Shown here piece after piece: positions 51,126 through 64,000 of a DNA stretch of 64,000 nt. The notes below the pieces were generated by a model, which saw nothing but the letters and a program-made list of their open reading frames with translations, was not told where the DNA came from and did not search any database. Source of the stretch: Symsagittifera roscoffensis (lineage: Eukaryota; Xenacoelomorpha; Acoela; Convolutidae); assembly GCF_963678635.1 (NCBI RefSeq), contig NC_087066.1, positions 25,043,411 to 25,107,410 on the forward strand. The letters run 5' to 3'. The translations under genes and the position numbers were made by a program. The number at the start of each line of letters is the position of its first letter. The first letter of the stretch is position 1.

Positions 51126-52458
51126 AAGGGCTAAAACTGATAATCAATCACTCTAAGAATTTTCTGCGAATCAGTTCCTGTTGGTGTCTATTGTCTAGAA
51201 TTAAGCATGCCTGGAAGTTGATATCTATAAGTTAAGTACGCTTCAATATTCAGCTAGTAAACCCAAACTTTAATTCAAAATAGAATTATATCGTGAGAAT
51301 TTACTAATCAAGATGAAAAAATTCATTAACACCATCGGCTTTTTGCCGTAAAAGTACGCTGGTATAATAGCAAACAAATTGTAGCAACCCGGTTAGAGTC
51401 AGAGTCCGAAAAATTTACTTTTTTTTAAATTTGGATCGATAGTACTACAAAACATATTGTTGATATCCAGAGCCTTGGCTAAACTCGGAAAACTGTAAAA
51501 ACGACAAATCAGAACGCATTTGGAACGATATTTGTGAAACTTATATGAAAAAAAAAACGACAAAAGAAAAGGGAAAAAGACCTAATTCAGGTTAAATTAG
51601 ATGAAATTGCTTTGTTTCGGCCTGCGTCATATTGAAATTTAGCCTAAGCCAGTATTTCCTAGTAATATTGGTCCAACTCTGTAACAAAATTTTGATTTCG
51701 ACTCTTCATCATTTAGGGGAGATATGAAAGAAAAAACCCAAAACTCAACCAGACAAATGACTAATTTATGCTTTACTGCTTTTTTAGCCAAATTAATACG
51801 TTTTTTTGGCTGAGCATTACAATTTTTTCGCAATTTACTAGTGTTTTTCATTGCTTTATTATGGCGTCAAGCGGTTTTGAGGGACCTCAATCACATTTAG
51901 ATCCATAAAAAGAGCGATAACTAAAGTATTAAAAAAAGTCATAACATCCGTTTTTGCTGACTGCTATAATTAACTGTATCTTGTGATTCCGTTTATGTCA
52001 TTTAAAAGTTTGACAAAAATCAAAAAATCAAATGTTATCTGATAATACATTTTTGTTAATCAAAATAACACATTTTTTCTCTACCACAAATATTCCTTGG
52101 CCCCAAAGTAATCAAACGAAATGATTGAGACAATTAAAATTGCAATAGGAAGTCAATGTGGAGATTAAAGTGGTCTAAATTTGATCTCAAAGTATTTAAA
52201 AGGACACTGTTTTCCATTTTCCGGGAACGCGGGTCTTGAACAAAGAAGACATCTTTGTATTTTTTGCGATGAAAAAACAGAGCGCTTCAGAATTAATGAA
52301 CCGAGGTGAACTTGCCGACAGGCACTCATAACTGCTCTGCTTTTCGTTTTGTTGTCTTTCAATTAAAAAAGTACTTACTGTCTTTGAATTTAAAAAAGGA
52401 TAGTTTTCGAGCTGTTTTTATTGGGACATTAATTTATATCTTCTTAGTGGTAGGGCAA
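51126..52458. other. AT-rich stretch, no gene recognised
   Basis: No domain-bearing frame and no repeat of note. Short minus-strand frames near 51639 and 52165 are without recognisable character. Confidence 0.5.
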
Positions 52459-52541
52459 AAATTCGTAACAGGCGACAATTCGAAACAGGCGACAAATCGT
52501 AACAGGCGACAATTCGTAACAAGAGACAATACGTAACGAAG
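52459..52541. repeat. 17-bp minisatellite
   Basis: The unit aattcgtaacaggcgac is repeated about 4.6 times with small changes. A single inverted copy (gttacgaattgtcgcct) lies at 52634-52651, so the region could be a small element with inverted ends. Confidence 0.75.
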
Positions 52542-52960
52542 TAATTTTAAACAGCATAAGCTTCGATCCGGTGAGCTTACATCCGGCACAAGAGGAATGC
52601 TTGTTCGTGAATCAGGGCTCCCGCTTAATCTTATGTTACGAATTGTCGCCTCAGGCTTCCTTTCTTAGCATTGTCTGTGCTAGTGCAGTGCTCCTATGTT
52701 ATCAGCACTGTGACTGATGAAAAAATAAAGATTTTTAAAACATCCCAATGTCAATTTTCAAATCTCATTAAGCAACAGACAGTTTCAAACAGAAGCATCA
52801 AGTAAGGCTAATAAGGATGCTTTGCTTAATCTAAAACACTATTTTACTATGCTTCAAAGCAATCATTTGAAATTTTCGGCATGCTTCGTAATCAGTTGAA
52901 TCGGGCAAAAAATAGTAAACAGAAAAGTGTGTCGAACACATGCCAGATCATACTTAAGTC
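52542..52960. other. sequence between minisatellite and MITE, no gene
   Basis: Apart from the inverted 17-bp copy at 52634-52651, nothing was recognised. Confidence 0.45.
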
Positions 52961-53362
52961 CAGGGGCGGATTTAGGGGGGGGGGACGCCTCAACTCTCAG
53001 GGATTCGACCCCTGGATTCGGTCCCCCCTTTGGTACTTTTTAAGAAATCCAGTTTCGGCCGACCAACCCTAAATTTTTCTAAAGGCGCCTTCGGCGCCAA
53101 TATATACTAATTTTGAGGGGGGAGCGCGCGCCGAAAAAACGCGATTTTTTGGTCAACATTTTTCAAAAAGTGCCTAAAAATTTCTTTTTCGACTGTTTTT
53201 TCAAAATTTTGCCTGCGGCGCAAAACATTTGGCCAAAACAGGGACTAAACCGAGCTAAGGGAGAGCTCGAAAAATCAATTCGGTCGATTTAAAAAAAAAA
53301 TTTCGAAATATTTTTGAAAATCCGCCCCCCCCCCCCTCGAGAAAATCCTAGATCCGCCCCTG
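52961..53362 (+). mobile_element. hAT-type MITE, 402 bp, complete
   Basis: Ends CAGGGGCGGATTTAGG and CCTAGATCCGCCCCTG, flanked by perfect 8-bp duplications CTTAAGTC (52953-52960 and 53363-53370). It is very similar throughout to the copy at 42657-43081. No transposase frame. Confidence 0.92.
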
Positions 53363-55450
53363 CTTAAGTCATAGGAAATGTTTTTAGATGCGAAGATATT
53401 TTTCTGAAGATAACACACGATGACAGAACTTCAAAAAATTTTCATTTCATCTTCAAATTAAAGCCACTCGTTTAAAAAAAATAGATCACTCTTTAGTACT
53501 TGCTTAAATTGGCGGTTTAATGAGCTCGACCAACACAAAAATACGACTATTGTCAGCTTAATATAAATTTGCGGGTTGTAATGGTGCTCAATTTGAAACG
53601 GAGGTAGATATGTATTCCCTACCGACCATAATTCGGTTTCTTTAATTTCATTTCTTGCTGTCAAAAATTCACGTTTACCTAATTTAAAATAACCCTTCTA
53701 GTTCACTTTTTATGAGAATTGAGGGAGAGCATTTCAAATAAAAGATGATGAAACAGTCAAACAAAAGTAGTAATTCAAACCAGAACTAAATTGTCAACCT
53801 CTCTCCCTCTGTGTCCTTTCTTTGAGAGCTATCAGCTTTGATTTGATTTCAAAAATTTTCGTTTTTACTACTTTACTTTTCATTACGATCTTAAGAGCTT
53901 CGAGTTTCACTTAACAAAAGAAGCAATTTAGTTCTTCAGAATTTTTGTACAAAAAAAACATTAGTTGAAAAAATGAACATGATGCGATAGTATTTTCATT
54001 TCCGTTCTCATGTTTCGGGAATTAGAAATTCGGGCCGTTGTTTAAGTGAATTATCCCCGTTTTTCGTAGCAATTGCCTAATTAAACCCTTCATTAGGAAC
54101 AATATATAAAGGTTCAAAATTTTTCTTTGGCTAACTTTAAGTCAAAAATTGGCCAAAGAAAATGTAGAATTTTAGGATACTCGTTGTAGAATTTTAGGAT
54201 ACTCGTTGAGTTGAAATTGAGTTGAAAAAGTGGTATCACCGGCACATTTTCCCCTTAATTGCATCCCGTTAATTTATGTCATTTTCACCCTGACGCAGCC
54301 AAGCATTGCGATAAGTGAAAATAGTTATCTCTCATTATAAACCACTTTGAAGGCTGCCTGTGGACGGGTTAAAAGCACTTCCACTCGCAAATTAAACCTC
54401 CAAATTATTAATAGCATAATGGGCATCAAATTAATTAACGAAAAAATGCTTTTCAGATGTCAGGTGTATTTCGTGAAGTGTAGCCCAAAAATAAGAGAAC
54501 TGGCAGAGTAATATGAGCTCTCGAAAAGCTCCAAATTATAGGACAAATTGTCCGCAAATCGGAAATTGTAAACTCCCCGCCCCCTCTTTCTCCACCCCCT
54601 CTAGTGGATTCAAGGGCGGTTTAGAGAAAAACTATGGCCACAATTTTCTCAAAAGTTTTAAAAAACTTAAACACATTTAAAAGCCAATTTTTTTCTCCCC
54701 CCTCCTCCCTCTTTTCGCCTTTTTACAGTCTGGTACAATTTGTAACGCATGTCCTCTGTTTGGCAACCCACAAAGCCAGTTTTTCCATTAAGCTGCCTCA
54801 TTTTCGTTCCAGGTACGGCTGAATCAGGATCAGCTCACAATTTTTCAAGTCACTCCAGAAAACCATCAAGTTTCCACCCAGTGCCATTTTAAGTTCCGAA
54901 ACTGCCCGATTATCTGGAAATGATATGTCAAATTGATATCAATCGGAAACGAAAAAATTCAGATAAGTAACTCTGATAGTCAATTAATATCCAAGTTTGA
55001 TTTACCCTTGTACTAGCTTAACCCGATTTGTGGCGGAAAAAAAAATCTTATGGCATAAAACTACTTGCAATTCTCTTATTTTGATAATGATTTGGTAATG
55101 ATTAGCATGAATTAGATATTAAGCAGAAGATCGGAAATTAAGCCTATATACATGTAGATGCGTAGGCAATCCACTAAAACCCAAAACAAATATAAAACCT
55201 GCGTGAAGTAGAAAAGTAGAGGTCAAGTTATTGATGCTGCGTGCACATTGTCTCACAGTAATTTTAGTTCACAAAAACACGTAACATAATGTATATGATA
55301 ATTTAAAAAATTTGTATTTACTGGTGGCCCAAAGGTATCTCTTTAACTATATCCTCCCTCGGGTACCTAGTAACATATATATCCTTATATAAGGGGGGGG
55401 GGGAGTATGTTAACTTGGTTCAAGAAATAAATCAACGATATTAAGCATAT
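53363..55450. other. AT-rich stretch, no gene recognised
   Basis: A 22-bp phrase (gtagaattttaggatactcg) is duplicated in tandem at about 54163-54206. A pyrimidine-rich block lies near 54575-54610. No coding sequence was identified. A receptor 5' exon was looked for here without success. Confidence 0.45.
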
Positions 55451-55621
55451 AAAAGTTTTGGGGTCTTATGCACTAAACGGCCCAAAATCAATTTGTCTAC
55501 ATCGTAAGCTGGAAATTATTCGATCAAATAAGGTAAATCAAGTTACACGGTCAGGCATTCCGATCAACTTTTCTAGAAATAAGGAAATTGGGCCGTTTAG
55601 TGCATAAAACCCAAAATTTTG
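55451..55621. mobile_element. small element with 34-bp terminal inverted repeats
   Basis: The left arm (ggggtcttatgcactaaacg region, 55451-55484) and the right arm (cgtttagtgcataaaaccc region, 55588-55621) are inverted copies with few mismatches. The whole is about 170 bp, typical of a MITE. A target duplication is not clear. Confidence 0.6.
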
Positions 55622-58600
55622 TAAGTAACGAATATCTCCATTTCGCAAAAGGCGGGATATTGTTGAAGAGATCCGTCCTAAGTTTTTAAAGTAAGATTTC
55701 GAACCGCATTCGGTTTTTGCGTTTGAAGTTCGTATGGCCAACAACAGGCTAGACTCATGGTGTCAAATCAACGAAATTTGGCTCAAGCATGGTAATTTCT
55801 GCCCTTCTTGTAAGACTTTTGATTTGCCTTAATTAAGCAATTCATCTACACAAATCTAATTAGAACCATGACATGTACTAATGCGGTTCGTTTTGATTTA
55901 TTTGAATGAAAAAGTTGAAAAGACTGCTCGTATCAGGGAAAGCCATGGAATTTCTGATTACGCTTTAACATCCCCATGATAACAAAATTCAATTAAAAAG
56001 TGATAAAATGGTCTCGAAAAAAAGGAAAAATTGATCCTTCGACACACTGGCTATGTAAAGAAACAGGACTGCTCGTATCAGGACAAAGCCCTGAATGATC
56101 TGACTGCCCAATAATTCGAATCGTTTTTGGTATATGAAATATTGACAAACTACAAATTTTAGGAAGATCAAAGTGTTTAAATTTGAGTCGTTTATGGAAT
56201 TAATTAGGCCAATTAGCTTGCTTCAATTCAATTTGGAACGATTATTAGTGCGAATAATTTGCCACGCATAAATAGTTCGCGTATTGATACAAATTATCAA
56301 ATTACTATTCCAGCCAGCAAAGCCGCACTTTAGTCTAATGCAAGCTTACTCGTTTGGCAACCCCAAGGTTTCCGGATTGATGCCCATATACAGTCAACTT
56401 TTATAAAATTGGTCGGAATAAAAAACACCCTGGGGCATGTATAATCCTCACTTTCTTCCAAAGTCGGAACAAAAAATGATGGGCCTTGCCTGACAGTATG
56501 TTAAAGAAAACGCATTACCTGCATGCATTAATTCAACTTGAAATGATATAATTCGCCGCTCTAGTTTTGATAGAAGGCTTTATATCGCTCGTTATCGTTA
56601 AACTATCCCGGGATGGTAAAATTGGCAACTTAGAAAAAAAAACTATAATTTTGAGCTCAGGACATCAAATTTTTTTCCGATGATGCAGAAAAATCCAAGC
56701 AAAAAGCCTAAGTTTGCCTAGACGAGAGTAAACCACTCTGAGCTCAATTTTTTGTCACGTTCTTCAAAAGTTGGAAAACAATATCAATATAAAAGGCTCC
56801 AGTTGTTGTTGGAGGTTTTGTTTCAATTTTTTTGAAGAAAATAACAGAACATTTGCACTCTAGGGGGTTTTTCTCTAAACATTTTTTGACTTTCAAACTA
56901 GTCTTTATGTATTTATGTCATCTTTGTTAATTATCTATACTCTGAAATTAATTTGAAAGGTAAATTTTATTCTGCAATGAACTATATTTAGCGCAGGAGA
57001 CATTTGTTTTACATCCCGTAAGCAGCGATATAATAAAGCTCAAAATCTGGTTCGTACCAAACGTTAGTTTTTATTAGGTAAATGTTAAATAAAAAAACTC
57101 AGAAATCTTGGAAAAATTGCAAAATATTCATGCTTGAGTTAGTTTTTGGTCAAATTTTGGCTGTCGAAATAAAAATTCTTAAATAAATAACTAACACCCC
57201 ATTGAAAATTTTGACCCCCTGAGTCATGCTCTGGACTAACTTAAGCGCACTGTGAAGTTCTTATGCAGCTAAAAGCGTAGCGCGAAACATAAAGGCATAG
57301 CGAGGTATCCCACAAAATTTTTCCAAACTGAGTTGAGGCGAGCTGATTGGTCGTATAACTTTGTGTGACTCAAATGAACGCACTTGATATTTGATATTGT
57401 ACAAAGTTTATAAATTTTCGGCAGTTTTTTTATCAAAGAGTATTCGATTCCAATTGAGGGGCACTCTGAACACTCAGAAGTCTTCTTGATGTAAGAGTGT
57501 TGATAGTTTGTTATGTGGCAAAAAATTTCCATCATAAGTTTATATAAAAAGTTGAAGCTGAAAAGAGAAAACATACCACAATTTTTTTTCTTCATTTTTT
57601 CGTTTGTTTACTTTGTTAAGACAATTGTAGTAGTTCATACCTAATTCATTAACTTTATGCGTTTTTATAGTTCTGCAATCACACCACGCATGCTAATTTG
57701 AAGATACAAATTTTTTTTTTGTAGACTAATGCACAGCAACCGGCTATACTTGTTTTACCTGGAATAGTTTCTATTTGAATTGTGAATTGTTCTAACTCAA
57801 GATTAGGCATTTGGAAACAAATCATCATACATTTTTTACAAAAGTTTTAACTTCAACTTTCAACATGTTTTGAAATATCTTCCATCATTTAAAGAGTAGC
57901 CGAAAAATTTCATTCGGAAAATAATTATCTAAATGCAATGAATATATCTTTCAGTACATGAACTTTCAAGTTGTTACAAGATATTTTAGAAAAACTCAGA
58001 CCAATATAAATATGTTGTATAGTTTTTTTTATCATTTTCTAATTTAATTAATGTGCCGCAATATTTATGGTGCGAAAGTATCATTTGCATGCTGATATAT
58101 TTTTCTAAAGTAAGTTTTTTACTGAAATTCTACTTTGATTGTTACTTTTAAGAATAAGTTGTAAGGTTTTAATCTTGTCATCCATTGCACCATCCATTTC
58201 ACAAATTGTTGCGGTGTCAAAGTTTTTCAACGGCATCAGAAACTGTAGGGAATGATTTTATCATTAACAGCAGAAGAGCTAACTTCGGGGTTTTGGAAAA
58301 AAAGCATGCGCGACATATGACTAAAAATTTTAGATACGCATCATATATGGGTGCCTTATGATTGCGCATTATCTTCTATCTAGAAATGGCAAACCGGGTA
58401 CCCTGATACGAGAAACATTTTTAATTTTTATTCAGTCTGTCTTGTAACCTTGCGTATTGAATTAAGGATAAGAAGGACCGTGTTTGTTTTGCAACGTATA
58501 CTTTAGGTAATTATTAATTGCACTCTTTGACAGTCTAAACAACCTCGAACCGGCAAGAAGAGGAGAAAATCTCTTCATTGAAAACGCAGATGGTCGACAC

Positions 58601-58860
58601 AGTGTATTGAGTGTAGTCAAAACAAGCCCATCCTGGGCGCAAGCTAATGAAATCTAGTCCTAACTTGTTCTTAGCTGTTTTTTTTCCAACAGTTATCCAT
58701 TTACCAATTTTCGTTCAATTCGTTGTAATTTATTGAAAAACAACGACAGTTAAAGCCAAGTAAGGGTAAAATTGACCAGGAAAGGGTAAAAATTGGCTAA
58801 GTCCAAGACAAAATTGCCGAATTTTGTCAACCTTTTTTTTGTTCCATCAAACTCCATCAA
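55622..58860. other. AT-rich stretch with one copy of a dispersed repeat
   Basis: At about 56040-56480 lies a copy of a repeat also seen at about 60020-60450. Shared blocks are ctcgtatcagg..aaagcc, a ggaacgatt..gtgcg..ataat..cgcataaa block, and aaaaaacacc followed by tcggaa. A fragment of the first block also lies at 55927. No gene was recognised. Confidence 0.4.
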
Positions 58861-59190
58861 ATTGATTTTCCCAGCTCTCCCAAAGCACTAAAAAGACTTT
58901 GATTTGACCAAATTTTTTGCGTCACAGGCAAAATTTTTAATAACTAGGCCAAAAAAGCGTTTTTTTTTCTGGAACTTTTTGAAAAACTTTGACCAAAAAA
59001 CTGCGTTTTTTTTGGCGCGCGCTCCCCCCTCAAAAATAGTATATATTGGTTTCAAAGGCACTGTTAGAAAAATTTTAGGGCCTGTTAGCCAAAATGGATA
59101 TATCTCAAAACAGTAGAGGGGAGAACCCTTTGGGTCAGCAGTAAGTCGAATCCCTGAAGGGGGTGTCAGCAACCCCCCCCCCCCCTCTTC
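58861..59190 (-). mobile_element. decayed hAT-type MITE
   Basis: Shares the inner blocks of the family (ttgattttcccagctctccc, gcgcgctcccccctcaaaa, tatatattgg) and the C-rich end near 59170-59186. Terminal CAGGGGCGG sequences are not recognisable. The frame open on the minus strand is a by-product. Confidence 0.55.
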
Positions 59191-59195
59191 CACGC

Positions 59196-59199
<4 letters not shown>

Positions 59200-59264
<65 letters not shown>
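59200..59264. repeat. (GT)n microsatellite
   Basis: About 32 GT dinucleotides with one GG interruption. It abuts the decayed MITE. Confidence 0.95.
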
Positions 59265-59266
<2 letters not shown>

Positions 59267-62200
59267 GTGTTTTTATGTGTGTCATATGACGAATGGATCT
59301 AGATAAAACCTTGGAACATAAATAAGTCAGGCATAATTGTCCACATTAGTCTTCGAAGTTTGATTTATTAAATAAAAAATAAAGAAAATTTTCTCAGATG
59401 TTTTTTAACAATTTGCTAATTAATTTTCGAATTTTTAAATCACATTTTCTTGCAAACGAAGCGTTGAATAAACCTTCGAAAATTAGCTTTCTGACGACAA
59501 GCTAATTGTATAGACTTAACAATTAGGTTTTCCAGCTAAAACACCCAATCGCGCGTTTTGACGCCCCAAATTCCGATTTACAAATAAAAAAAAAGAAAAT
59601 ACTAAATTGCACACAATGTTCTCCCCACTTTGGTCAGATTAAAAAACTTCTAAGAGCTCAAAGAAAGCAATGATTTGTTCAAACAATTGAATATTGTCGG
59701 CAAGACATCATAAAGACGACAGAGTACAATAAATTGATTGGAAGCAAGTTCTTTTTACCAGACAATTAATTGATCAAATACACTGTCGATGAAAGTATAG
59801 ATTAAATGTTAAACGTGTTCAAAGCGTGTTGTTACGCCCAGATGCCGCAGTCTTTCAACAGCCGTAAATAGTCATCCTTAGACAGTCCCTCTTAACCAAA
59901 TTGCGTTAATTCAAAGCGCTACTAAATGGCTTTTCTGAAGCTTCATGAAAACATAAACAAAATACCTATATGCTCCATTTTGTCTCAGTTTGAACGCCCG
60001 GATTCTTCAAAATTTTTATTCATTCAATTTTCATATAGAAAACAAGACTACTCGTATCAGGGCAAAGCCCTGAAAGTTCCTACTAGCCATTTTAGGATTT
60101 ATTGGCCATTTTTAGGATGATAATATTAATATGCGGGGAGAATTCATCAAAATCGTGAATGGAATTAATAAGACTGAGTAGCTGGCCTCAATTTACTAGG
60201 AACGATTTGGTGGTGCGGGATAATTCGGAATGCATAAAAAATTCACGTTATTTATTCAGCATCAAATATAAAGCGAGCGGTTCAGTAAGACTCGTTTTAC
60301 AGTGATCATAAATCATAATATTATACTCGTGAGGGCAAACTATCTCGAAACGCAAAGATCAAGTATACAAACCCCGAGAGTAACAAAGTTTTGAAAAAAA
60401 AAACACCTCAAACATATATATTCCTTAATTTCTTCGAAAAGCAGATATCAAAATTTTTTAACCATCAATTTCTTACAAATTCATACAGACAGCAACTTGA
60501 TGAAAACTCAAGGCAAGCATTTTTTTCATGCATGAAAATTGTATGACAAGCGGCTTTTTATAATTGAAATTAGCATGACTAGCATTCAGTAGAAAAAATT
60601 GGATTAATGTTTTTGTCCGAAAGTTTATAAATTTCTAAATTTGACCGTAACTGCGACAACAAAGGGTTTTCTCAATCAATTTAACCCAGAAGTTGCTTTA
60701 TTATATCAGCTTTTTAGGTTTTTCATAGATCTGGAAAACTTCAGTGTTTGAAAAAAAGTGGTCTGTTTTTTTTTAAAGTTTTTAGTACGTCTTAACATAT
60801 AAACCACAGCAAACACGAATTGTGTTCATACAAAAACACGTGGTTTCAAATCTTAGTTCTTTTGATTGAAAACTTCAGCTTGGACTAGAAGACAAGACAA
60901 AACTTGGCATGCAATAAATTTTTCCCTAAGATGTTCTTATGAGCCCAGTAGTGAGTTTGCAATAAAAAAGAGAAGAAAAAGTTTCAAAAAATGCTTATCA
61001 TGCAATTTTCATATATTGAAATTGTATGGTGAGCAATTTTCCATTCAACAGTTAACGAAAGAGAATTATTTGGTTATAAGAAAGCTTCAAAACCATCGAG
61101 CTGATAAAAAAATGTTTTATGAGTTTCAAAATCAACTTTTCAAAAATTATATAAAATCTTGATGCCGTGCAATTTTTCCTACACTCAATGTTTGAAATTG
61201 TACGAGAAGCTAGTTTTTGTGGAGAACCTTAACGGGGAGTGTGATATCTGAAGAAAGGCACCCGATTACAGATTACTTTGAGTGAGACCAAACTTGCTGA
61301 TAACTTTGCAATCTCACACTGACAAAGATGGTTCAAATTTAATTATTTGGTAAAATTGGTTTTGCTTGAAATTATTACTAGTATGATTATGAAATGATTA
61401 AAACTGATGGTTTTTATGCTTTGAACACATGTTGAAAAAAAAAATTCAATACTTTTTGTAATATTTTCATTCATTTCAAAACACTTCTAAATGAATTAGA
61501 CCCATTCTATAAATGCTTTTTTTTTCAAAAATTAGGACCAAAAACAAATTTTCATGCAAAACAAACCTAAAAAATATTTAAAAAATTAACAAATTTCAAT
61601 GTTCATTTAAAACTCTACATAGCTTTTTCAAATGTCAAATCTTGGTTCATTTAAATATTTCATCTATTTCAAAATGTTCCGAAGCAAAAAAAAAAGACTC
61701 ACTGGAAAACTGGCGAGTGGCAAATTTCTGACATTTTTTAGATATTTTTTTACAGTGTGGTACAAATAGCAATATATTTGTCAAAGTAACCATTTTTTTG
61801 TAATATATTTCATTAGTCATTAGCAAAAATTATGTTAGTAATATTGTCAATGAGTAAAGGAAAATTTTATGATCAAAAAAATTGTTGCTAGATGAGAAGT
61901 AATACTTTCATAGTTTTTGATTATTCGTGATTTTTTTTAAGAACCCTTGCTTCTGATTCATAAATTTTGATAACATGTTTCAATTAATTCAAAGTTGGTC
62001 ACTTTTTGGAGTGTGTTTGGAATTTTGAAAAAATTTGGCCCAGTCCTTCTCAAAGTTGGCATATATTGGCAGCAAAATTTTTCAGTTTTGTGTTTTTTGA
62101 TGATAAAAAAAATAATTTTTGTCAAAATATTCAAAATGATGCAGAATTTGATTTAAAATTGAATTTGGTTGGTGCATAGACCGCAAAACGCAAAGCAATT

Positions 62201-64000
62201 TTTTTTAGTTCAATAGTCGTCTTAAAAATGTCTCTAAACATTCAAAAAGATGTTCTCTTGTTTTTTGGTCTGGGAGAAATCGTTGTACTGACTGTATTTG
62301 AAATCTTTGAAACGTACCACAGTTGAGACGTACAAATTGCCAGAGTTTTCCTCTGCATTTAGGAATTACAAGTCAATCGCTATCGGCCAACCGAGTTTTA
62401 AGAGCAACTGGACACTTTTTTTAGTCAGAAACAACATTTATTTAAAACATAAGGATATAGCCTTTGTAGCCAATGATTTTTGTCACAAAAGTGTCGGGCA
62501 AGAAAAGGTGATACTATATGTGAAACTTTTGATGGTATTAAGAAAACCAGCCCCAGCGAATACATTCTTCTCTTTTTCAAAAGTAAATCTGTTTCGACTG
62601 CCCAATACTGATCTTCAGTAAACAATGAGTGTGTAAAGAAAAAAAAACACCCCGAGCGCAAATATTCCGTTACTTTCGTTAGGAAAGTCGGAACAATAAC
62701 AAGTGCCTAACTTTTAGAGGTATACGAAAAAAAGATGTCACTTTAATTTGTCTCATTTCAAAATAATATGAGTGCTTGATAAATCGCCACGCATTATTTA
62801 ATCCTCCATTAAAAGTAATACGCATTAGACTTCAACCAAATTTAGGCTTGTGTAAGCATAGCCCTTTTGTTGATCATAAGGTTCCATATTTGATCCCACA
62901 TTTTGTGAAATTGTCTGAATATAAACAGCCCAACTATGCAGAAATAAGGTTTGCATATTTGTGACTGATGCTTCATATATATAAAAATGTTTGAAAAGTA
63001 GTGAATTTCATGATATCATCGACGATAAAAAATCACCAAAACTTGTTAGACGTTAAAAAACCACAACCATCATAGGTTATTTTAGCCGCCAACTACACCG
63101 TCTTTTATAAGGTTCATTCAAATACAGCTGCGGCCAATTATTTTCTAAATGACAATAAAAACCTTAATGAGATTTGGGGGTTATTTGTTTGCAAATCTTA
63201 CAAAAAATCAACAACTCTGAAAAACTCAATAAAACATTGTCAATTCCAATCGACTACTTGAGGTACTTGATCAACCAAGTCTGTGAGAAATCAACACAAT
63301 ATATTGAATAAGTTCTTTTCACGTAACCGCAGACAAAAATCCCTTTTCTCAATCCCTACGTTTTGTACAATGGGTCCAAATAAATAAGCAACGCAATGAT
63401 ACAAATACCTCTCATTTTTGTTTAAAAAAGTCCCAACAAACCTCACATGAGGTAGAAAAATTTTCAATTCCTTTATTCGATATCAGAATCATTTCGAAAA
63501 AAAATTTTTTTTTGAATGTCTCAACAACTGATATTGATAAAACCAACCCGTTTTTTTTTCAAATTTTCAGAATAAAAAATCATAACCTGGCAATTCTCAT
63601 GTTCAAATGAATTGGCGTTGTGCTTTTTGATGAACATCCAACTATATTACTTTAAGACTTATGCCGTTTATCAGCGGCGTAAAGTATATCTTGTTTTTTT
63701 TTCAATTATGCAACGTTTTTAGCTACGTTTTCAGCTTCTTGCAAATTGAAATAAATTTTCGGTCATAGACGTTAGGTTTGAAAAGGGAGCATTTAGTCAT
63801 AAACGTTCTTTTGAGCTTGAAACTATTTTGTAAAGTATACAGAGCTGAGGGGTTTTTTTCTCAAATTATGTCTAGGTTTTTTGTCCCTAGGGAATGAAAA
63901 AAATTTTAAAACTGATTTTTTTCGTAGATGCAACGATAATTTAAAATAGTTCAATGCAATGATATCAAAGACAATCTAAGGTTTTCAAAACTTTGTCGAA
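59265..64000. other. AT-rich stretch with copies of a dispersed repeat, no gene recognised
   Basis: One copy of the dispersed repeat noted near 56.0-56.5 kb lies at about 60020-60450, and partial blocks occur at 62640-62800. Open frames at 60866-61162 and 62298-62621 have no recognisable domain or start context. The missing 5' exon of the receptor was not found on the minus strand. Confidence 0.45.

Noticed and set aside
58888-59193. Minus-strand ORF of 101 codons
   Set aside because: It lies wholly in a decayed MITE and its C-rich end; similar chance frames occur in other copies.
62298-62621. Plus-strand ORF of 107 codons
   Set aside because: No domain, no start context of note, AT-driven composition.

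Overview
This is AT-rich animal nuclear DNA, almost certainly from an invertebrate. There are no operons; coding exons sit between long introns with GT..AG borders, and the intervening DNA is packed with retroelements, MITEs and simple repeats. The phylum cannot be fixed from the window. About 200 N (36364-36563) mark an assembly gap.

Host gene. I recognise one host gene: a rhodopsin-class (class A) G-protein-coupled receptor on the minus strand. Four exons are visible (44025-44115, 43209-43321, 4709-5004, 3504-4055). Their splice phases join without conflict and give the end of TM2 through TM7 plus a short tail. The exon(s) for the N-terminus, TM1 and the start of TM2 were not found and probably lie beyond 64 kb. 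The intron between the TM3 and TM4 exons is 38.2 kb and holds nearly all the mobile DNA.

6.1-24.9 kb. A very large (18.8 kb) minus-strand Ty3/gypsy-type element with two 410-bp LTRs that differ at only two positions I could find. In transcription order it holds a primer-binding site, a short leader ORF, a long repeat-bearing leader, a basic 155-aa ORF, a 952-aa Gag with a zinc knuckle and an RN-rich tail, protease, reverse transcriptase, RNase H and integrase. About 6 kb of extra coding sequence follows: a very hydrophobic small ORF, an envelope-like glycoprotein region in several pieces, and an unrecognised ORF pair of about 600 codons. Many pieces lie in one frame and are separated by one stop codon each (UAA, UAA, UGA, UAG, UAA); others overlap by ATGA. 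This pattern in an element with nearly identical LTRs is the most unusual thing in the window.

25.8-36.4 kb. A second Ty3/gypsy element on the plus strand, GC-richer than its surroundings, with LTRs of about 2.1 kb. It is clearly decayed: there are several stops and frameshifts in gag, RT, RNase H and integrase, and the Gag zinc knuckle has lost two cysteines. The assembly gap falls just inside the end of its 3' LTR.

36.6-64 kb. Mostly non-coding: a family of about 400-bp hAT-type MITEs (two with perfect 8-bp target duplications), a tandem array of about four 940-bp units that starts inside one such MITE, a large fold-back repeat, minisatellites, a dense cluster of a short palindrome, a TIR element and a dispersed repeat family. 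No further host gene is supported.
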